Below, one piece after another: positions 26,101 to 38,463 of a DNA stretch of 64,000 nucleotides (position 1 is the stretch's first letter; the number at the start of each line of letters is the position of its first letter). The DNA comes from Rotaria socialis. Its lineage: Eukaryota > Rotifera > Eurotatoria > Philodinida > Philodinidae. The notes below the pieces were generated by a model that searched no databases, was not told where the DNA came from, and was given only the letters and a program-made list of their open reading frames with translations. The DNA is taken from NCBI GenBank assembly GCA_905331475.1, contig CAJNYU010001315.1:17576-81575 (forward strand). The letters are read 5' to 3'. The translations under genes were made by a program, and so were the position numbers.

Positions 26101-26825
26101 GTCGTCTAGCGTACATCTTAGTTGCCTATCGTCTACATACGAAAATTCTGCACAATTCACCAGACTTATTTGGCAAAATACAAATGTATGCTGGCGATAA
26201 TGAAGTATTTCCGAAAGATTCATCCAGTGAAATTATACTAAATAAAGTAAAACAGGAATCATGATAGTAAATGGAAAGAAAATGTTTTTTTTCTTCCTTC
26301 CCTACATATTTAGGATATTGACCAATGGGCGGATTCTACGGCACCGAAAGCATTAGCCGATGTTTTTGAAGCGCTAGTTGGAGCAGTATTTCTTGATTCT
26401 GAAAAATGCTTAAAAACTGTTTGGAATGTTATCGAACCTTTACTTCGGCAATACATTGGTATATCGATTATACGGAAAAACTTAATTAGCTATTTTCCTT
26501 TTTGCGTTTCTATTATAGATCGATCCATAGCTAATCCTAATTCAAATCCAATTCGAGAATTTTTTGAGAAAGGTGGAAAAGTTATATCGTAAGCTTTCCT
26601 ATGTTAATTATTTTGCGAAGCGATTTATTTTATTAACTTTTCTTTTTTAATAGAGAATCCACTGAGACTGATACTGAAAAAGACACAATAAAGTCTATTT
26701 GTATTGTTCAAACAGCAAACGGGCGTCGAATCGACGGCTCGGGAACAAGTAAAAAAATGGCAAAATACGATGCATGTCGAAAAGCAATTAAATTACTTAT
26801 GGAATATAATGTGATAGATGATTAA
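20127..26825 (+). CDS. Dicer: Dicer endoribonuclease
   Basis: Dicer cuts long double-stranded RNA or pre-miRNA into small RNAs for Argonaute proteins. About 23 exons with short introns give roughly 1,500 residues. In order: a helicase with Walker A LPTGSGKT (about 20305), DECH box (about 20750), motif III LGLTAS (about 20840) and motif VI QSKGRARA (about 22275); a DUF283/dimerisation domain (22840-23330); a platform/PAZ region (23540-24340, ending near YADYFENKYPN); RNase IIIa with LEILGDCFLK (about 25021) and FADMIEAFIG; RNase IIIb with LEFLGDAVLDF (about 25763) and LADVFEALVG (about 26353); and a C-terminal double-stranded-RNA-binding domain (26655-26825). The acidic residues of both RNase III sites are present, so the enzyme looks catalytically complete. 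The start ATG at 20127 opens MGSSNRNITV and the first junction restores TYQTELMEQA. The join across 24340-24890 is the least certain. Confidence 0.93.
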
Positions 26826-27648
26826 TTTTAAATCGAGATTTTTCTACCCTTGAGAAAAAACAGTTGTTTTTAATATGAATAGTACAATTAATTTTAATTT
26901 TTAATTTTTTGAATAAATCAAATGCGAATATTTTAATAAATAAAAATTGAAAATAAGTTGAACTCTACAAAGCTAGATGAAATCGAACGCGAATAATGTC
27001 TACGCTGTGCAATTATGAAAATAATAGTTCGAAGCTTAATAAAAATTCGGCAAGAACTGTAACTATCAACAAAATCCATGGGAAAGTATTCTGTTCCGAT
27101 GCTTACAATTTTGGAGCAAGGCTACCTCATGATTGGCAAAGTTTTTCTTAATAGTTCAGCTAGAAAATATTTTTCAGCTTTTACTATAGTGTAACGTGCT
27201 TGTTCACTAGCGAAATTCCAGTATCGAAACTCAGTCAGGTAAGTTTGCTATTAATATTTTGTCAAAAGTTGCGGTTTGTCTTTACATGAAGAATGCCATT
27301 TCGAACAGAACTTATTAGTAAGAAATGCTCCTGCGTTAATAATTTCGAGCAGTTTTCATGTTTATGCTTCTTCTTTTCTCTTGGGATAAACTCTAATACA
27401 TGTTAAAGAAGACAAAACAAAAAGGTAGACATCTTAACGCTTATTTTTGCTTCGGAGAATATTGTATTTCTATTCACGTGTTCATGTGGGAAAACATGGG
27501 ATCTGATAGAAGTCAAACTACTAAGGACTAAAACATATGATAGAAATAATCTAATTAAATCTCTATTACTCATATATTTGCTTTTTCTGTTTGCTATACT
27601 AAATCGGGGCAGTTGGTTCGAGAAATCTACTAAATTTTCCTACGCTTT
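26826..27648. other. Dicer 3' flank, no gene seen
   Basis: AT-rich tail with possible polyadenylation words (AATAAA at about 26911 and 26937) just after the Dicer stop. Nothing else is recognisable. Confidence 0.4.
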
Positions 27649-27725
27649 AAGCCAGGGGGAACAAACTGATTTCCAGGCATAGAAATCACTGGAAATCAAG
27701 CAATCAGTTTGTTCCCCCTTGGCTT
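27649..27725. repeat. Near-perfect 77-bp hairpin repeat
   Basis: Left arm AAGCCAGGGGGAACAAACTG and right arm (reverse complement) AAGCCAAGGGGGAACAAACT continue as matching inverted sequence through GATTTCCAG/CTGGAAATC, with a short loop GCATAGAAATCA. There is one extra A in the right arm and a small asymmetric bulge. It resembles a very short foldback element; no clear target duplication was found. Confidence 0.75.
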
Positions 27726-27948
27726 CAAGTCTTACTCAAGTATTTTATTACCCTTTCGATCTTTGATTCTCTATAAATTAGTTTACTTAGTCTCACTAAT
27801 AGAAAAGAAAACGTCACAATCCAGAAGAGAAATCTTATTCTATGTAATTTGAACAAAGTTAAACTTTTAGACTAGACACTGGACTAATTAGCGATGACCA
27901 TAATGTTCTAATTTTAAGCTAATCTATCATATTACCTTCTCGAATATC

Positions 27949-28899
27949 GGATTACTCTCGGTTCGTCCCCAGCCCAGGTCGAACATTACGGTGACCTGAT
28001 ACGATCGTAAACGGCCGTATACGGCAACGTTTCCTACCGTTTTATAACGTTTCCGACCGTGAATCGCCGTAATTCGACGTTTTGGCATGCACCGTATTAC
28101 GGCCGTATTTCGCCGTGGCGTAAACGGTTACTAACGGCCGTAATGTGGTCGGATATTGTAGTATTCGACCGTATACGATCGTATATGGCACGATGCCAAC
28201 CGACCGTAATACGGTGTATACCAAACGGCCGTAAATTGTGGCCAAACGGCCGTGTACGACACAAGTTGATCGACCTGGGAGTTCGTTCCCCACAAAATTG
28301 GTTCCTAGTTGATTGACTCTCAATTCGTTCCCCACAAAATTCGTACTAATTGGTGACTAATTTGATAAACAGATGATTTTCAACAATCAGTTGTTTTATT
28401 CAAGAGTAATAAAAGAAACAAGAAAAAAAAGTCATTTAATAAGTTTTGTCTTCGACACGCGTCTGCGTTTAATCACGAGCTGCATATCAGTGATCAATCC
28501 ACCCTTATGGTCATTAAGAAGGAGCTCAAGATTCTCGTTAATAGCATCGTTCACCTTCTTTCGTTTGCTCAATTGAACTCCCGACTCTGCGGGCTTGTGA
28601 TGCTGATATTTGTGCTCTTCACGCAATAACTCGATAAAGTTGAAGATGTAAATAGGAGCATTTCTCAGAGCATAGAGAATATCAGTAGTGAAACTAATTC
28701 ATTACTAAGAAAGCACATCATATATACGTATATGCAAAGTGCTCTACGCAACAATCAATTTTCTTATATTTGTTTCTAATTGTTTCTGGACAGGGATGGA
28801 CTAATTGGGGGGACGAATTGAGATTCAATAAACTAGGAAAGAATTTTATGGGGGGACGAGTTGAGTTAATTGGTAATGGGGACCAACCGAGAGAATCCC
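27949..28899. mobile_element. Non-autonomous DNA transposon with 8-bp target duplication
   Basis: Left end GGATTACTCTCGGTTCGTCC and right end (reverse complement) GGGATTCTCTCGGTTGGTCC are inverted repeats. A perfect 8-bp direct repeat CGAATATC flanks the element at 27941-27948 and 28900-28907. Inner inverted pieces also match (ATTCGTTCCCCACAAAATT at 28322-28340 against 28800-28870). The left third is filled by the ACGGCCGT-rich block (27990-28260). A 64-codon frame on the minus strand (28432-28626) containing GVQLSKRKKVNDAINENLE might be a scrap of a transposase-linked protein, but this is weak. TSD length and the GGG-type end resemble the element at 9783-10583; the internal sequence does not. 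Confidence 0.8.
27990..28260. repeat. ACGG/CCGT-rich palindromic block 2
   Basis: Dense, degenerate repeats of ACGGCCGT, CGTATACGG and TACGATCGTA in both orientations, CpG-rich against an AT-rich background. The block lies inside the transposon 27949-28899. The same vocabulary fills 3735-4035. Confidence 0.75.
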
Positions 28900-29407
28900 C
28901 GAATATCAGTAGACTAATGACTTGAATAAAATCAAATGATCGGACTTATTTTCGAAATGTTGTAAATGCACAAACGGATCTAAATAATGATTTGAAAAGA
29001 GAATTTCATTGCCTATAGGAGTTTTTGTTTATCTTTTTTTCAAAATAAAACTGATTCCTATATTCTCGCAGATTTAGTTTGCCGAAAACAAATCGAAGTT
29101 AATTTTTCATGTTATTTGCTCTATTATTCAACATAATTGCTAGTTAAAGTAAATGAATAACAAACCGATCCTCCAGACGTTGCCAATTAGTTTTATCATC
29201 AAAGATTCTCGTAGGAAATAAAATTCTCTGCTCAAGTCATTGTTTGGATTCCTCTTCAAGCTTTTTTGTTTATTGACATATAATTATTCAAGGTTCACGT
29301 TCCTTAACATGGTTACTCATGTTTGAAACCTAGGTAAATATTATTCGTTCAAGCAAATAAAAACACACATGAACATTATTTCTTTTTAATGAACGTCTTA
29401 TCCAATA

Positions 29408-29875
29408 TTATTCAAGGCGTAATAATTGTCGTAATCGATGTCGAAATAATTCCTACAAATAAAAATTAAAAGAAGAAAAAAGATACAAATCAAATAATTA
29501 TTAATGATAATGTCAATACTTCATTTGCCAATCGAATTTGTTCTAAAATATAGTCGTTCGTCGGATCACGGTCCATTATAGCAGATTCAGTTGCTTCACC
29601 ATCATTTGAATTTGAATTCCATAATAAATATTCTTGCGGTAATTCGTTCGGCAAAGTTCGTTTACCCCAATTAGCTAAAATATTCGTTTAAACACACGTT
29701 TCTCAAAACAAAAAGAATCGTTACCGCCAAAACATGAATGCCCGAATCGGCCACATAGATTGCTAAGAGATATGGATTGAACAGGTTGAGGAAATTGACA
29801 GAAAAGTAAACTTGTTAAAAGAAGAAGGCCGATGGAAAAACGAATACGATCAAGGATAAAAGACGGTGAATTCAT
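29408..29875 (-). CDS. CCHamide-like neuropeptide precursor, 116 aa
   Basis: Three minus-strand exons, 29725-29875, 29520-29674 and 29408-29452, join in frame (351 nt with the stop) using donors GTAACG and GTATTG and acceptors TTTTAG and TTGTAG. The product starts MNSPSFILDRIRF, has a hydrophobic signal core SIGLLLLTSLLFC with likely cleavage near PVQS, and is followed directly by LCGRFGHSCFGANWGKR. This has two cysteines six residues apart, a GHSCxGA core and a Gly-Lys-Arg amidation/cleavage site, predicting a disulfide-bridged W-amide peptide. Arthropod CCHamides share the C...GHSC.GA...GKR layout, placement right after the signal peptide, and receptors related to the bombesin/endothelin group. 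The rest of the precursor is acidic, then basic (ELFRHRLRQLLRLE). An ATG 13 codons upstream (29914) is an alternative start. Assignment is by pattern only. Confidence 0.78.
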
Positions 29876-29914
29876 AGTTCTACAAAAGCAGAAATATTGT
29901 AAACTATCGTTCAT

Positions 29915-32900
29915 TTTCTCTTATTCACCTCTTGACTTTTTTTTAATAACTATGTCTCTTTCGTGTTTCAACTCTCTCTGGTCTAAGTAATAGTCAGGCA
30001 GAAAAGTATGTAGCTACTCGTTTACAAAAAAAGAGAAAGAAAACACGAAAGAAAAGTCGCCACCCACATATATTCTACTTTTTTTCTATCTCGTGAGACA
30101 AAGTTTTTCTCCTTTAAGGTGTCGGATACAATGCCTATCAAACTATTGCAATCTATATGCAAAAAAAAATTAATGTGTACTTAATTTGCGTAATTTCATT
30201 TTCTTCTATTGTCAATGTTTGACAAATAAAGATAGGAAATTAAAACAAGAAGAAAAACGCAGCGGCTCCCTTGTCAAGAAAAATGATCTTAAAGTAAATC
30301 ATGTTTGGTGGGACTGAATTTCGAAATGAGCATGACTTATGTTAGTTTCATGTTCTCAGTCACGAGATAGTGAATAATAAAACGAAAAACATGATAAGTC
30401 TTTTTCTAATAGTTCATTTGATCAATAGCAGCGAATTAGATTATAATTAAAATCGATGGCAATTCTTAGAGAAAAGTTATTCGAATCGTCTTTTTTTGTC
30501 TAGATTAAAATTATGTTTTATGATTAGAACATTGCTATAATTGACTTTTTCAAGTTATGTGAATCATCGCTACATGATTTTTATTCATATACTATTAATT
30601 AGATGTTAAAAAATGAATGAACTTGTTGATTTAATAGTGCCCATTAATTCTTTTTTTTCTGTTTATAAATACATTTCGAGTTTTATAAATTAGCAATTTG
30701 GCATGTTGACTTAAAATAAGCTTACACATGCCCGCTTTGAATTTTTTCATGAGTATACAATTATATGAAGTCAGAAAAAAATACAATCGTTATTTTCGAT
30801 AGGAATAGAGTGATTTAATTAACTAGTGAACAATGAACCAATACGAGTTTCGTTTTCTTTTTGTTCTAATTTTCATATAATTGCAAAAATTTAATGATTC
30901 TAGTAATCAATAATTTATTTCGAGCCATGATATAGAGAACGATAGGCGAATGAGGTGTTTTATCTATGTTAAGCACCAAGGGAACAATGCTTTTCGCACT
31001 TCTGACTAACACTAGCCAAGTTTATAGATATGGTACTGTGTACTATATGTTTATGTTCGCTTAAATTTGTTTTTCATATTCTCTAAGTTTCTAATCATTG
31101 ATGCGGAAGAAATCATCTGGATAAAACTTTCCCTCGCGCCAAATAGGCATAATCGTAACGGACCATTTACGAAGAATAACGACGATTTACATGATTCAGC
31201 ATTACGATCATTTATCTCTGCGATGTGTACAACAAGAAAAAGCTCGTTAACTGTCTTTCGCATATGATGGTGTTGTTCTATATACAATCAGGAATATACA
31301 CGATTGTTATAAAGCAGCGTAGGGTTATGCATACGGAATGCTCAAGGACATATACAGACTCTGTAAATATCGACCAGGTTAGGTATGCCATCGTCAACAG
31401 CGATTGTTTGACATTCATTCAAACCAGAATCTAATTATTTCGATTGTCATTGCAATAGTGCAGATCAACAAGTAAAATGTTCTCTTAGCATCGAGGCAAG
31501 TACTTATGTGTAAGTTTTTTCATAGACCAATAGTTCTTCACAGTGATAGACTAGAGCTAAAATTCATTTGAAATGAGCGTCTTTGAGAAGTTCTATAGTG
31601 TTCATCTACTATTTTACGACGAACTGAAAAAATTCTTTCGACGGAATTTTACTAAATGCAAAATTTTATATTGACCAGGCCTCGGTGTATAAACGTTGCT
31701 GTAGGATGCATTGACAGGAAACCATGCAAAGCTTGAGTGTATTCATATTGTGAAGAAACTTTAGTATTTCCTATTTAGTAAACAATAATGTTATGATGTA
31801 TAATTGCTTTTCCAGATGTGTACATTTGTGAGACTTGAAAGAACATTTTTATTTCTGTCATAGTTGAAATTATTGAATAACAGAAAGAGAGAAAAATTTT
31901 AAAAAAATTCACCTCCACTAATAATCGTGCACTATCAAAAATAATTATTTACGTTGTAATAATACCGGTGCGAAATGCTCAGATGTACAGCTGTAATCAT
32001 TACCTAGCGTCATCTATAATGGAGACAAGAAAATGTATTCATTCTCGTATGGAAATACTCAAGATAATAACTAAAAAGTTTATTAAAATAAATTCTTTTT
32101 AATTTATGCCTTGGTTTGATAAAAATTGACGAAAGGAACTGAAAAATAAAACCTAATTGGTAGGTCTAATTAGCTTATAAATGGCCCAAAAGAAATAAAG
32201 AACACGAGAAATAAACGAGCGTAACTTAGTTAGTCTTAACAGTCATCATTCTTCATCGTATTTTTGCTATTTCTGGCATATTCTGTGTTGCACAAACATA
32301 TACTCCTGCATTTTAGACTTTGACAAAGTGCACACATTACGAGAATATCTTATTGATAGGGGTATTTTTTTGCATATTTATCTTCCTTTTTTGGATTCAT
32401 AATACATCAACACAATAAATCACGTTATAATTTTTTTCTCATTCATAACCTTTTTTCTTGCCACTATACAAGTCATTGTTTTTTATTTCTTTTTTTCTCT
32501 CCGTGTATCAGCCTTTATTGTTAACTTGCTTGTCTTTTCAATAAATGATAATTGAGAAGAACCGAAACAATAACAATAAATAAGATTAATATACCCATAA
32601 AATTACAAATTATATCATACTCTATAGATAACTAGTTTATCGATTCTAGATACTTGAAAGGCTATTATCTTTGTTCACTTTCTTTCAAATTCTCTTTTTC
32701 TTCTTCTATTGTATTGTCAAAGTAATATTGCAACAATTCGAATATGAGTCTGCTATGTGCGTATTTTATGATAGTGCCATTCTGTTCTATATATTTCTTT
32801 TGCGGCTATAATACAACAGGAAAAAGAAGACAGATTACTGCGAAGTGCGAGAGTGGCCTTTTGTCCACATTAAAGAAGGAGGAAAGAAGAAAGAAAAGAG

Positions 32901-33516
32901 CACGATGAAGGAAATAAGAACGAGCAATGACTGGTAGACGTATTTCACCAGGAACTTTACCGGTATTCTTGCGCGCAAGTTTTTACTATAGCTAACCATG
33001 TAAATGCCTCGAGTCATTATAGTGTAGTTGTACTGTTCGTATTTTTTCCGATTAAAAGTCATTTTCACAAGTGAGAGGGAGGAAAAAACAAGCCGCAAAA
33101 TAATAAAAAAAGAGTATGTTTATTCAATAAATATGTTTCACTGACGTTCTGTTTTTCTCTTTGCATAGATAGAATCTTTTGGGATGTTTATATATGCGTG
33201 TGTGTATTAGTTGATTTCATCTAGATAATTATAGTTTTTAGTCAATTGAAATTATTCGCAAGGTTTTGTGCCTAGGCAACAAAACACTCACTAACAATCT
33301 GTTACTTCATCATTAAAATTGTTTTTTCCTGTTTTTCTTTAACTGAAGGTAAATTAATACTTTCTTTTTCTTCTTCTAAGATTAACACTCGATCGCCGAA
33401 AAAAAGGATGATGGCGTCGGTATATTTGTTATTATTTTTTTTGTCATAATTCAGTTTGACACATACATTTCTAATCACTCATCTAATAACAACAACGACA
33501 ACAGCAACGAAAACGT
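29915..33516. other. Intergenic, no gene seen
   Basis: About 3.6 kb of AT-rich DNA between divergently oriented genes (the neuropeptide gene on minus, PEDS1 on plus), so it should contain both promoters. I cannot name any element. Open frames at 31051-31434 and 32835-33098 lack coding character. Confidence 0.45.
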
Positions 33517-35424
33517 ATGTGCCTTTCATCATTAACAACTTCACCCTGTTCGGCGTCATCTACTGGTACGTACTGATTAGTCTATTTTGAAATAAACAAT
33601 TAGAAGAAATATTTTCCTTCTTTAGATTCATCATCATTATCCGGAGCAGCATCGAAAAGAAACGATATGATGGAAAATAATTTGCAAGAGGATTTCTCTT
33701 CAGAGGATATGCTTGTAGCTAAAAATTCTATGCCTGAAGATGATCCAAATGGTAATACCTTACATGATGCTAGAGAAATTCGTTGGGGACCTCAACATGC
33801 TGGTGCGAAATTACTTGCTAGCCAATATACAAAAGGTAATGGAGGAAAAATAAATATATAAGCCTATATTTAACTTATTATTGTTATTATTATTATTATT
33901 ATTATTATCCAAATAATGAATAAAGATTTTGTTAGACACAGAAATTTATAGTTCTTTTGGGAAAACTTTACATGAATAACTATGAAAATCATAATCGTGA
34001 GTAAATATTCCATTTGAATAAACTAATATTTAATTGTTGATTTTTTTATTTGATTCCTTGTTTGCGAAAGAGACCTTTTTACTTGTATTATCGAATATCA
34101 TTGTTTTCTGTATTTAGAAAAACGTTTTCAAGAAATCATCTCCATTATTCTATGCATTATATTTATGATCTATAATTTTTTCTTTATCTGTCGTTATTTT
34201 GATGTGAGAAATTGCTATCTTATCATTCCTTCGGCTTGTAAGTATAACCATAAGATGTTCTATGTTGAATAATTCGTAAAAATCTGTTTTTATTTTTCTG
34301 TCTAGTACTAGGTATTCTAACAGCAGACCTAGCTTCAGGCATTGTTCATTGGTGTGCTGATACATGGGGCTCAGTTGATATGCCATTTATCGGCCGAAAT
34401 TTTCTACGTCCATTTCGAGAACATCATATTGATCCAACATCAATAACACGCCACGATTTTGTCGAAACTAATGGCGACAATTTTGCAGTTACCGTTCCCT
34501 ATCTTTTATATATGGCCTACAAATTTACATATTGGAATGATACCGATCTACGAAAAATATACAATTTTGAAGTTTACATGTTTCTTCTAGCAATATTTGT
34601 CTCAATGACCAATCAAGTAAATAAATTCGAATCGCTTTCATAGTGACAAATATTTTTTGTTATTAGTTTCACAAATGGTCACACACTTATTTTGGCTTGC
34701 CTAGTTATATAGTTTTTCTACAACGTTATCATGTCATACTACCTCGTAAACATCATCGACTACATCACGGTATGTGTACTGAAAGTTGATCAGCTTAACT
34801 TTTCGTACTCGGATCTATGTTTGAAGAAAAAAAAAACAGTCAGCACGAATGTAAGCTACTTTTAACGAGATTTCGATTTCAGCTTGTTCTATTGGTACCG
34901 AGTTCAACAAAAGTTCTTCGCTAGTAGTAACACACAATTACAGTTGGACTAGCATAAAATCATAATCAAGCGAGTCCGAGAAGTATATTCATAAGAGACT
35001 TCCAGTATAGATATACGACTATTAGAACCCAGTAATTTTATCCGAGCAGAAGGATACAGTTCGTTGACTTGATAAATTTTCAATGATCATATTGATCTAG
35101 TAATGAAAAAAATTCTATTGGCCAGATAAGATAGCATCGATTTTTTTTTATAAATGTTCGAATTTTAACACGATTCTATTCTATTTATTTAGTCGTACCT
35201 CATGATACTTATTTTTGCAGTAAGTGGCTTATTAAAATAAATCAATATGTTTTTTTCTTTCTATTAACATTTATTTAGTTACAACCGGCTGGTTGAATTG
35301 GCCACTTGAGATGATTAAATTTTGGCCATGGCTTGAATCCATCGTAGAAACATATACAGGAGCAAAACCCCGCTCAGATGATTTCGCTTGGGCACAAAAG
35401 ACCGAAAAAGTTCATTGCTATTAG
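33517..35424 (+). CDS. PEDS1: Plasmanylethanolamine desaturase (TMEM189/Kua family), 281 aa
   Basis: PEDS1 introduces the vinyl-ether double bond of plasmalogens in the endoplasmic reticulum. Six exons (33517-33565, 33626-33835, 34306-34616, 34667-34769, 35193-35219, 35279-35424) splice in frame to 281 residues, close to the 270 of the human enzyme. After a low-complexity Ser-rich start come [19 protein letters not shown], the His-rich membrane core [59 protein letters not shown], and the C-terminal [11 protein letters not shown]. The clustered histidines are the presumed di-metal ligands and all appear present. Exon 5 is only 27 nt and encodes most of VPHDTYFC. The first exon (ATG 33517) is the least certain; an ATG at 33667 is an alternative. 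Confidence 0.92.
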
Positions 35425-36012
35425 CAATAGTTTCTTTTCTTAATAATTATTATTATCATCTATTCACATAGTCATAAAGCAAGTGCGATTAATCAGAAAA
35501 TATCGCTTCTTCTTTCTTTCTTTTTTGTTTTGTTATAGTTTCTCAACTTTGCGCAATGTCTTTTTGTTTGTTTGTTTATTCACTTAAACCCACCGCTTTT
35601 TTTTTCTTTTTCTTTTTCTTAAAAAATTATCATTATCACTTTTTTTTGTTTGTCATTTTTGTTGCATCTGTGATGACTATTTGTGTGCGACGAATAGAAT
35701 GAATGAATCCACCAAGCGATACAAAATAAAACAAAAAATCAAGAAATCGAGAAAAACCAAACGTCCTGTTGAACACAGCACACAATCGTCAGATAATGAA
35801 CGAAATAAATAAAGCCGGATTTCTATTTGAACAACCCGGTATCATAAGATTATTGTCATTATTTATCCTTTACATGTGTTTTCTTTTTTTTGCTTGTTTC
35901 TCATTTCGTGTCTGTTGTTATTTTTTCTTTGCACAAAAAAAACAACGAAAAATAAAATAACAATAGAAGCATCTTTTTCTTTTCGACCAGACAATCTATA
36001 GATATTATAGAT
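35425..36012. other. Spacer between PEDS1 and the mitochondrial carrier
   Basis: Polypyrimidine-rich 3' flank of PEDS1 and 5' flank of the next gene, which is on the same strand. No gene is recognised. Confidence 0.4.
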
Positions 36013-38463
36013 ATGAGTGCTAATAAAAATGAATGCCTCGTATTTCCTGTTCAACAAATTATGTCCACATCAGTTGCAGCCATGTGTACAGCTTTATTAA
36101 TGGTAGAAAAATCATAATCAACATGCAGATATATAGACTTCTAATCGCTTGTCTTTTTCTAGACGCCATTCGATGTTGTCAGAATCAGACTGCAATCACA
36201 ACATCATCAGCTAGCGAAAGGTGATTGTTTCGTATTTCGTAATGGACTTGGTGATCATATGTGCACTTGTTTTAATGGGCACGAAACCGTACCCTGGTAT
36301 AATCGATCAATACCAGGAAAATATTCTGGTACACTTGATGCATTGTTTAAAGTAATTTATTCTTGAATTTTTATTCATTTTATTTTTTTCAACATTTTAG
36401 ATAACACGAAATGAAGGTATCAGATCGTTATGGTCTGGATTACCGCCAACGCTAGTTATGTCTTTACCAAATACCATTATTTATTTTACTGCATACGAGC
36501 AACTGAAATGTTTCATGGGCTATAAGAGAGATAATTTAAATCCAATTGTGCCCGGCATCGCTGGAGGTTCCGCGAGAATCTTAGCTGTGATGTTTACAAG
36601 TCCAATTGAATTAATCAGAACGAAGAAAATGGCAGCAAAATTATCCTATACTGATTTACATAAAATCTTAAGAGATTCAGTAGAATTGAATGGTTTTCGC
36701 ACACTATGGAGAGGACTTGTGCCGACTCTTTGGAGAGATCTACCGTTCAGTAGTAAGTTTTAATCGATATTTGAAATTTCGTTGAAATGAAAATCTCGTA
36801 CCTAAAAAATGTTATGAAGTAAAATTTTGTTGAATTCTTGTAAACAAAAAAATATGAACTAGTCTAGGTTGGCATAGTATCTGATTAGACAGCTACGACA
36901 AAGATTGATTTCCAATGGGACTATTAATCAGTCGAACGGGGACTGATTCTTGTCTTTTGGAAAACAATCGATCATTCAAAAAAAAGGAAATGAATCATTC
37001 GGACTGCTCTATAAAAAGAAAATCTACATTCAAATAATTGTTTCATGTATCAATTGAGATATTTTATCGAGAAAACGAAAACATAAATCACCATTTAAGA
37101 TTACTAAAAACAAAATATTCGAATTTTTTTTTCTCTGCAAATCTGACAAGGGAATATCGTTTGATGAAAAATTGTTGTTGTCGGCAAGCTGATCAGAATT
37201 GTTAAATTTTTTTTCTTCGGCAGTTTTGATTGGTCTCAAGTCTAGAAAAATGACTCTAAACTATTATTCTACTAAATCACAAAACAGAACTTCTTCTGAA
37301 ATTGTTGACCTTATCTATGATCTCAGTAAAATGCATAATTTACCTTAATTTCATTTTGTTTTTGTAAATTCAGTACAATTAATTTATGCGATTCATTGCT
37401 GACAACTATTAAAATGGAAGTACACCTTTATAGTAGGTAAGAGTCATTAGTCAGGAGTTGAGAATGACCTTAGTTTTCTTTTCTATAAACTGTCGATGGG
37501 GGAAGTAGGCTAAATGTCACTGTAATCAACTTATTGGATTCTGCAAAGTAGATCAAAAAAGGGAAATATGCACAGGGGAACCTATACTCATGAGATTGCA
37601 GATCAATTTTAAATCAGATCTATAGTTAAGTTACGATGATCATGGCCACTAGTGATTGTTTGTGCATCCGTCAAGCTGTCTGTATCAATCATATGTCGAA
37701 AATATTCATAACTATGCCTAATTTCTTTAGATGATCTTATTGTTTACAAGGTCGACCGTCATTTAGTTCATTATTTTACATCAAATGTTGTACGCTTTTC
37801 GATACTACCTGATGCAATTGATTTCACTGCGTTCGCTATGCTAAATTTATGAATGTTGTATTGGTTTTTAGTTTATTTTGAAACCATTTCCCTCATTGTC
37901 TTATCCGAAGCCAATGTTGATAATTATTAATTAGCGTATTTTATTTTAGTTTTCTATTGGTCTGCTTACGAACGATTAAAAGGTAAGTGTTGCATTGTTA
38001 GTTTGGCTTTTCGTCAAGAATAAATCAATTATTTTCAGTATATATTCTGGAACAGTTTCATGCAACGCCAACTTTAAGTGCATTTTATTCTGGTGCAACC
38101 GCCGGTATGATACTGAAATTTAGGTCTGTACTTTTAATGATGTTTTATTTGAAATCAATTAGGTGCGCTAGCAGCCATTCTTACACATCCATTCGATACA
38201 ATCAAATCAATTCGTCAAGTTCAATTAGGTAGTAATCAATCACAATCAAACGAAAGCACACTTCATATCCTTCAACGAATGTTACAAACACAAGGCATAC
38301 GTAGTTGGTATAAAGGTAAGAAAGAAAAATATTGTTTATTCTTTTTAATATTTTTTTTTTGCTTTTATATGAAGGCCTTGTTCCACGCTTATTGAAAGTT
38401 GCACCAGCATGTGCGATTATGATTTCAACAATTGAATTTTTCCGTCAAAATATATTTATATGA
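36013..38463 (+). CDS. Mitochondrial carrier, SLC25A39/40 type, 323 aa
   Basis: SLC25A39/40 proteins import glutathione into the mitochondrial matrix across the inner membrane. Seven exons (36013-36102, 36163-36351, 36401-36752, 37950-37982, 38039-38104, 38163-38315, 38375-38463) splice in frame to 323 residues. The three carrier repeats show [22 protein letters not shown] and [11 protein letters not shown], i.e. PX[DE]XX[KR]-type motifs at the end of each odd helix. Between repeats 1 and 2 lies a Cys-containing loop ([17 protein letters not shown]) typical of the A39/A40 group. [20 protein letters not shown] and [16 protein letters not shown] also fit that subfamily. Intron 3 is unusually long here, about 1.2 kb. 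The gene is intact. Confidence 0.9.

Noticed and set aside
28042-28335. Open frames on both strands in the ACGG block
   Set aside because: They arise from the stop-poor palindromic composition; both strands are open at once.
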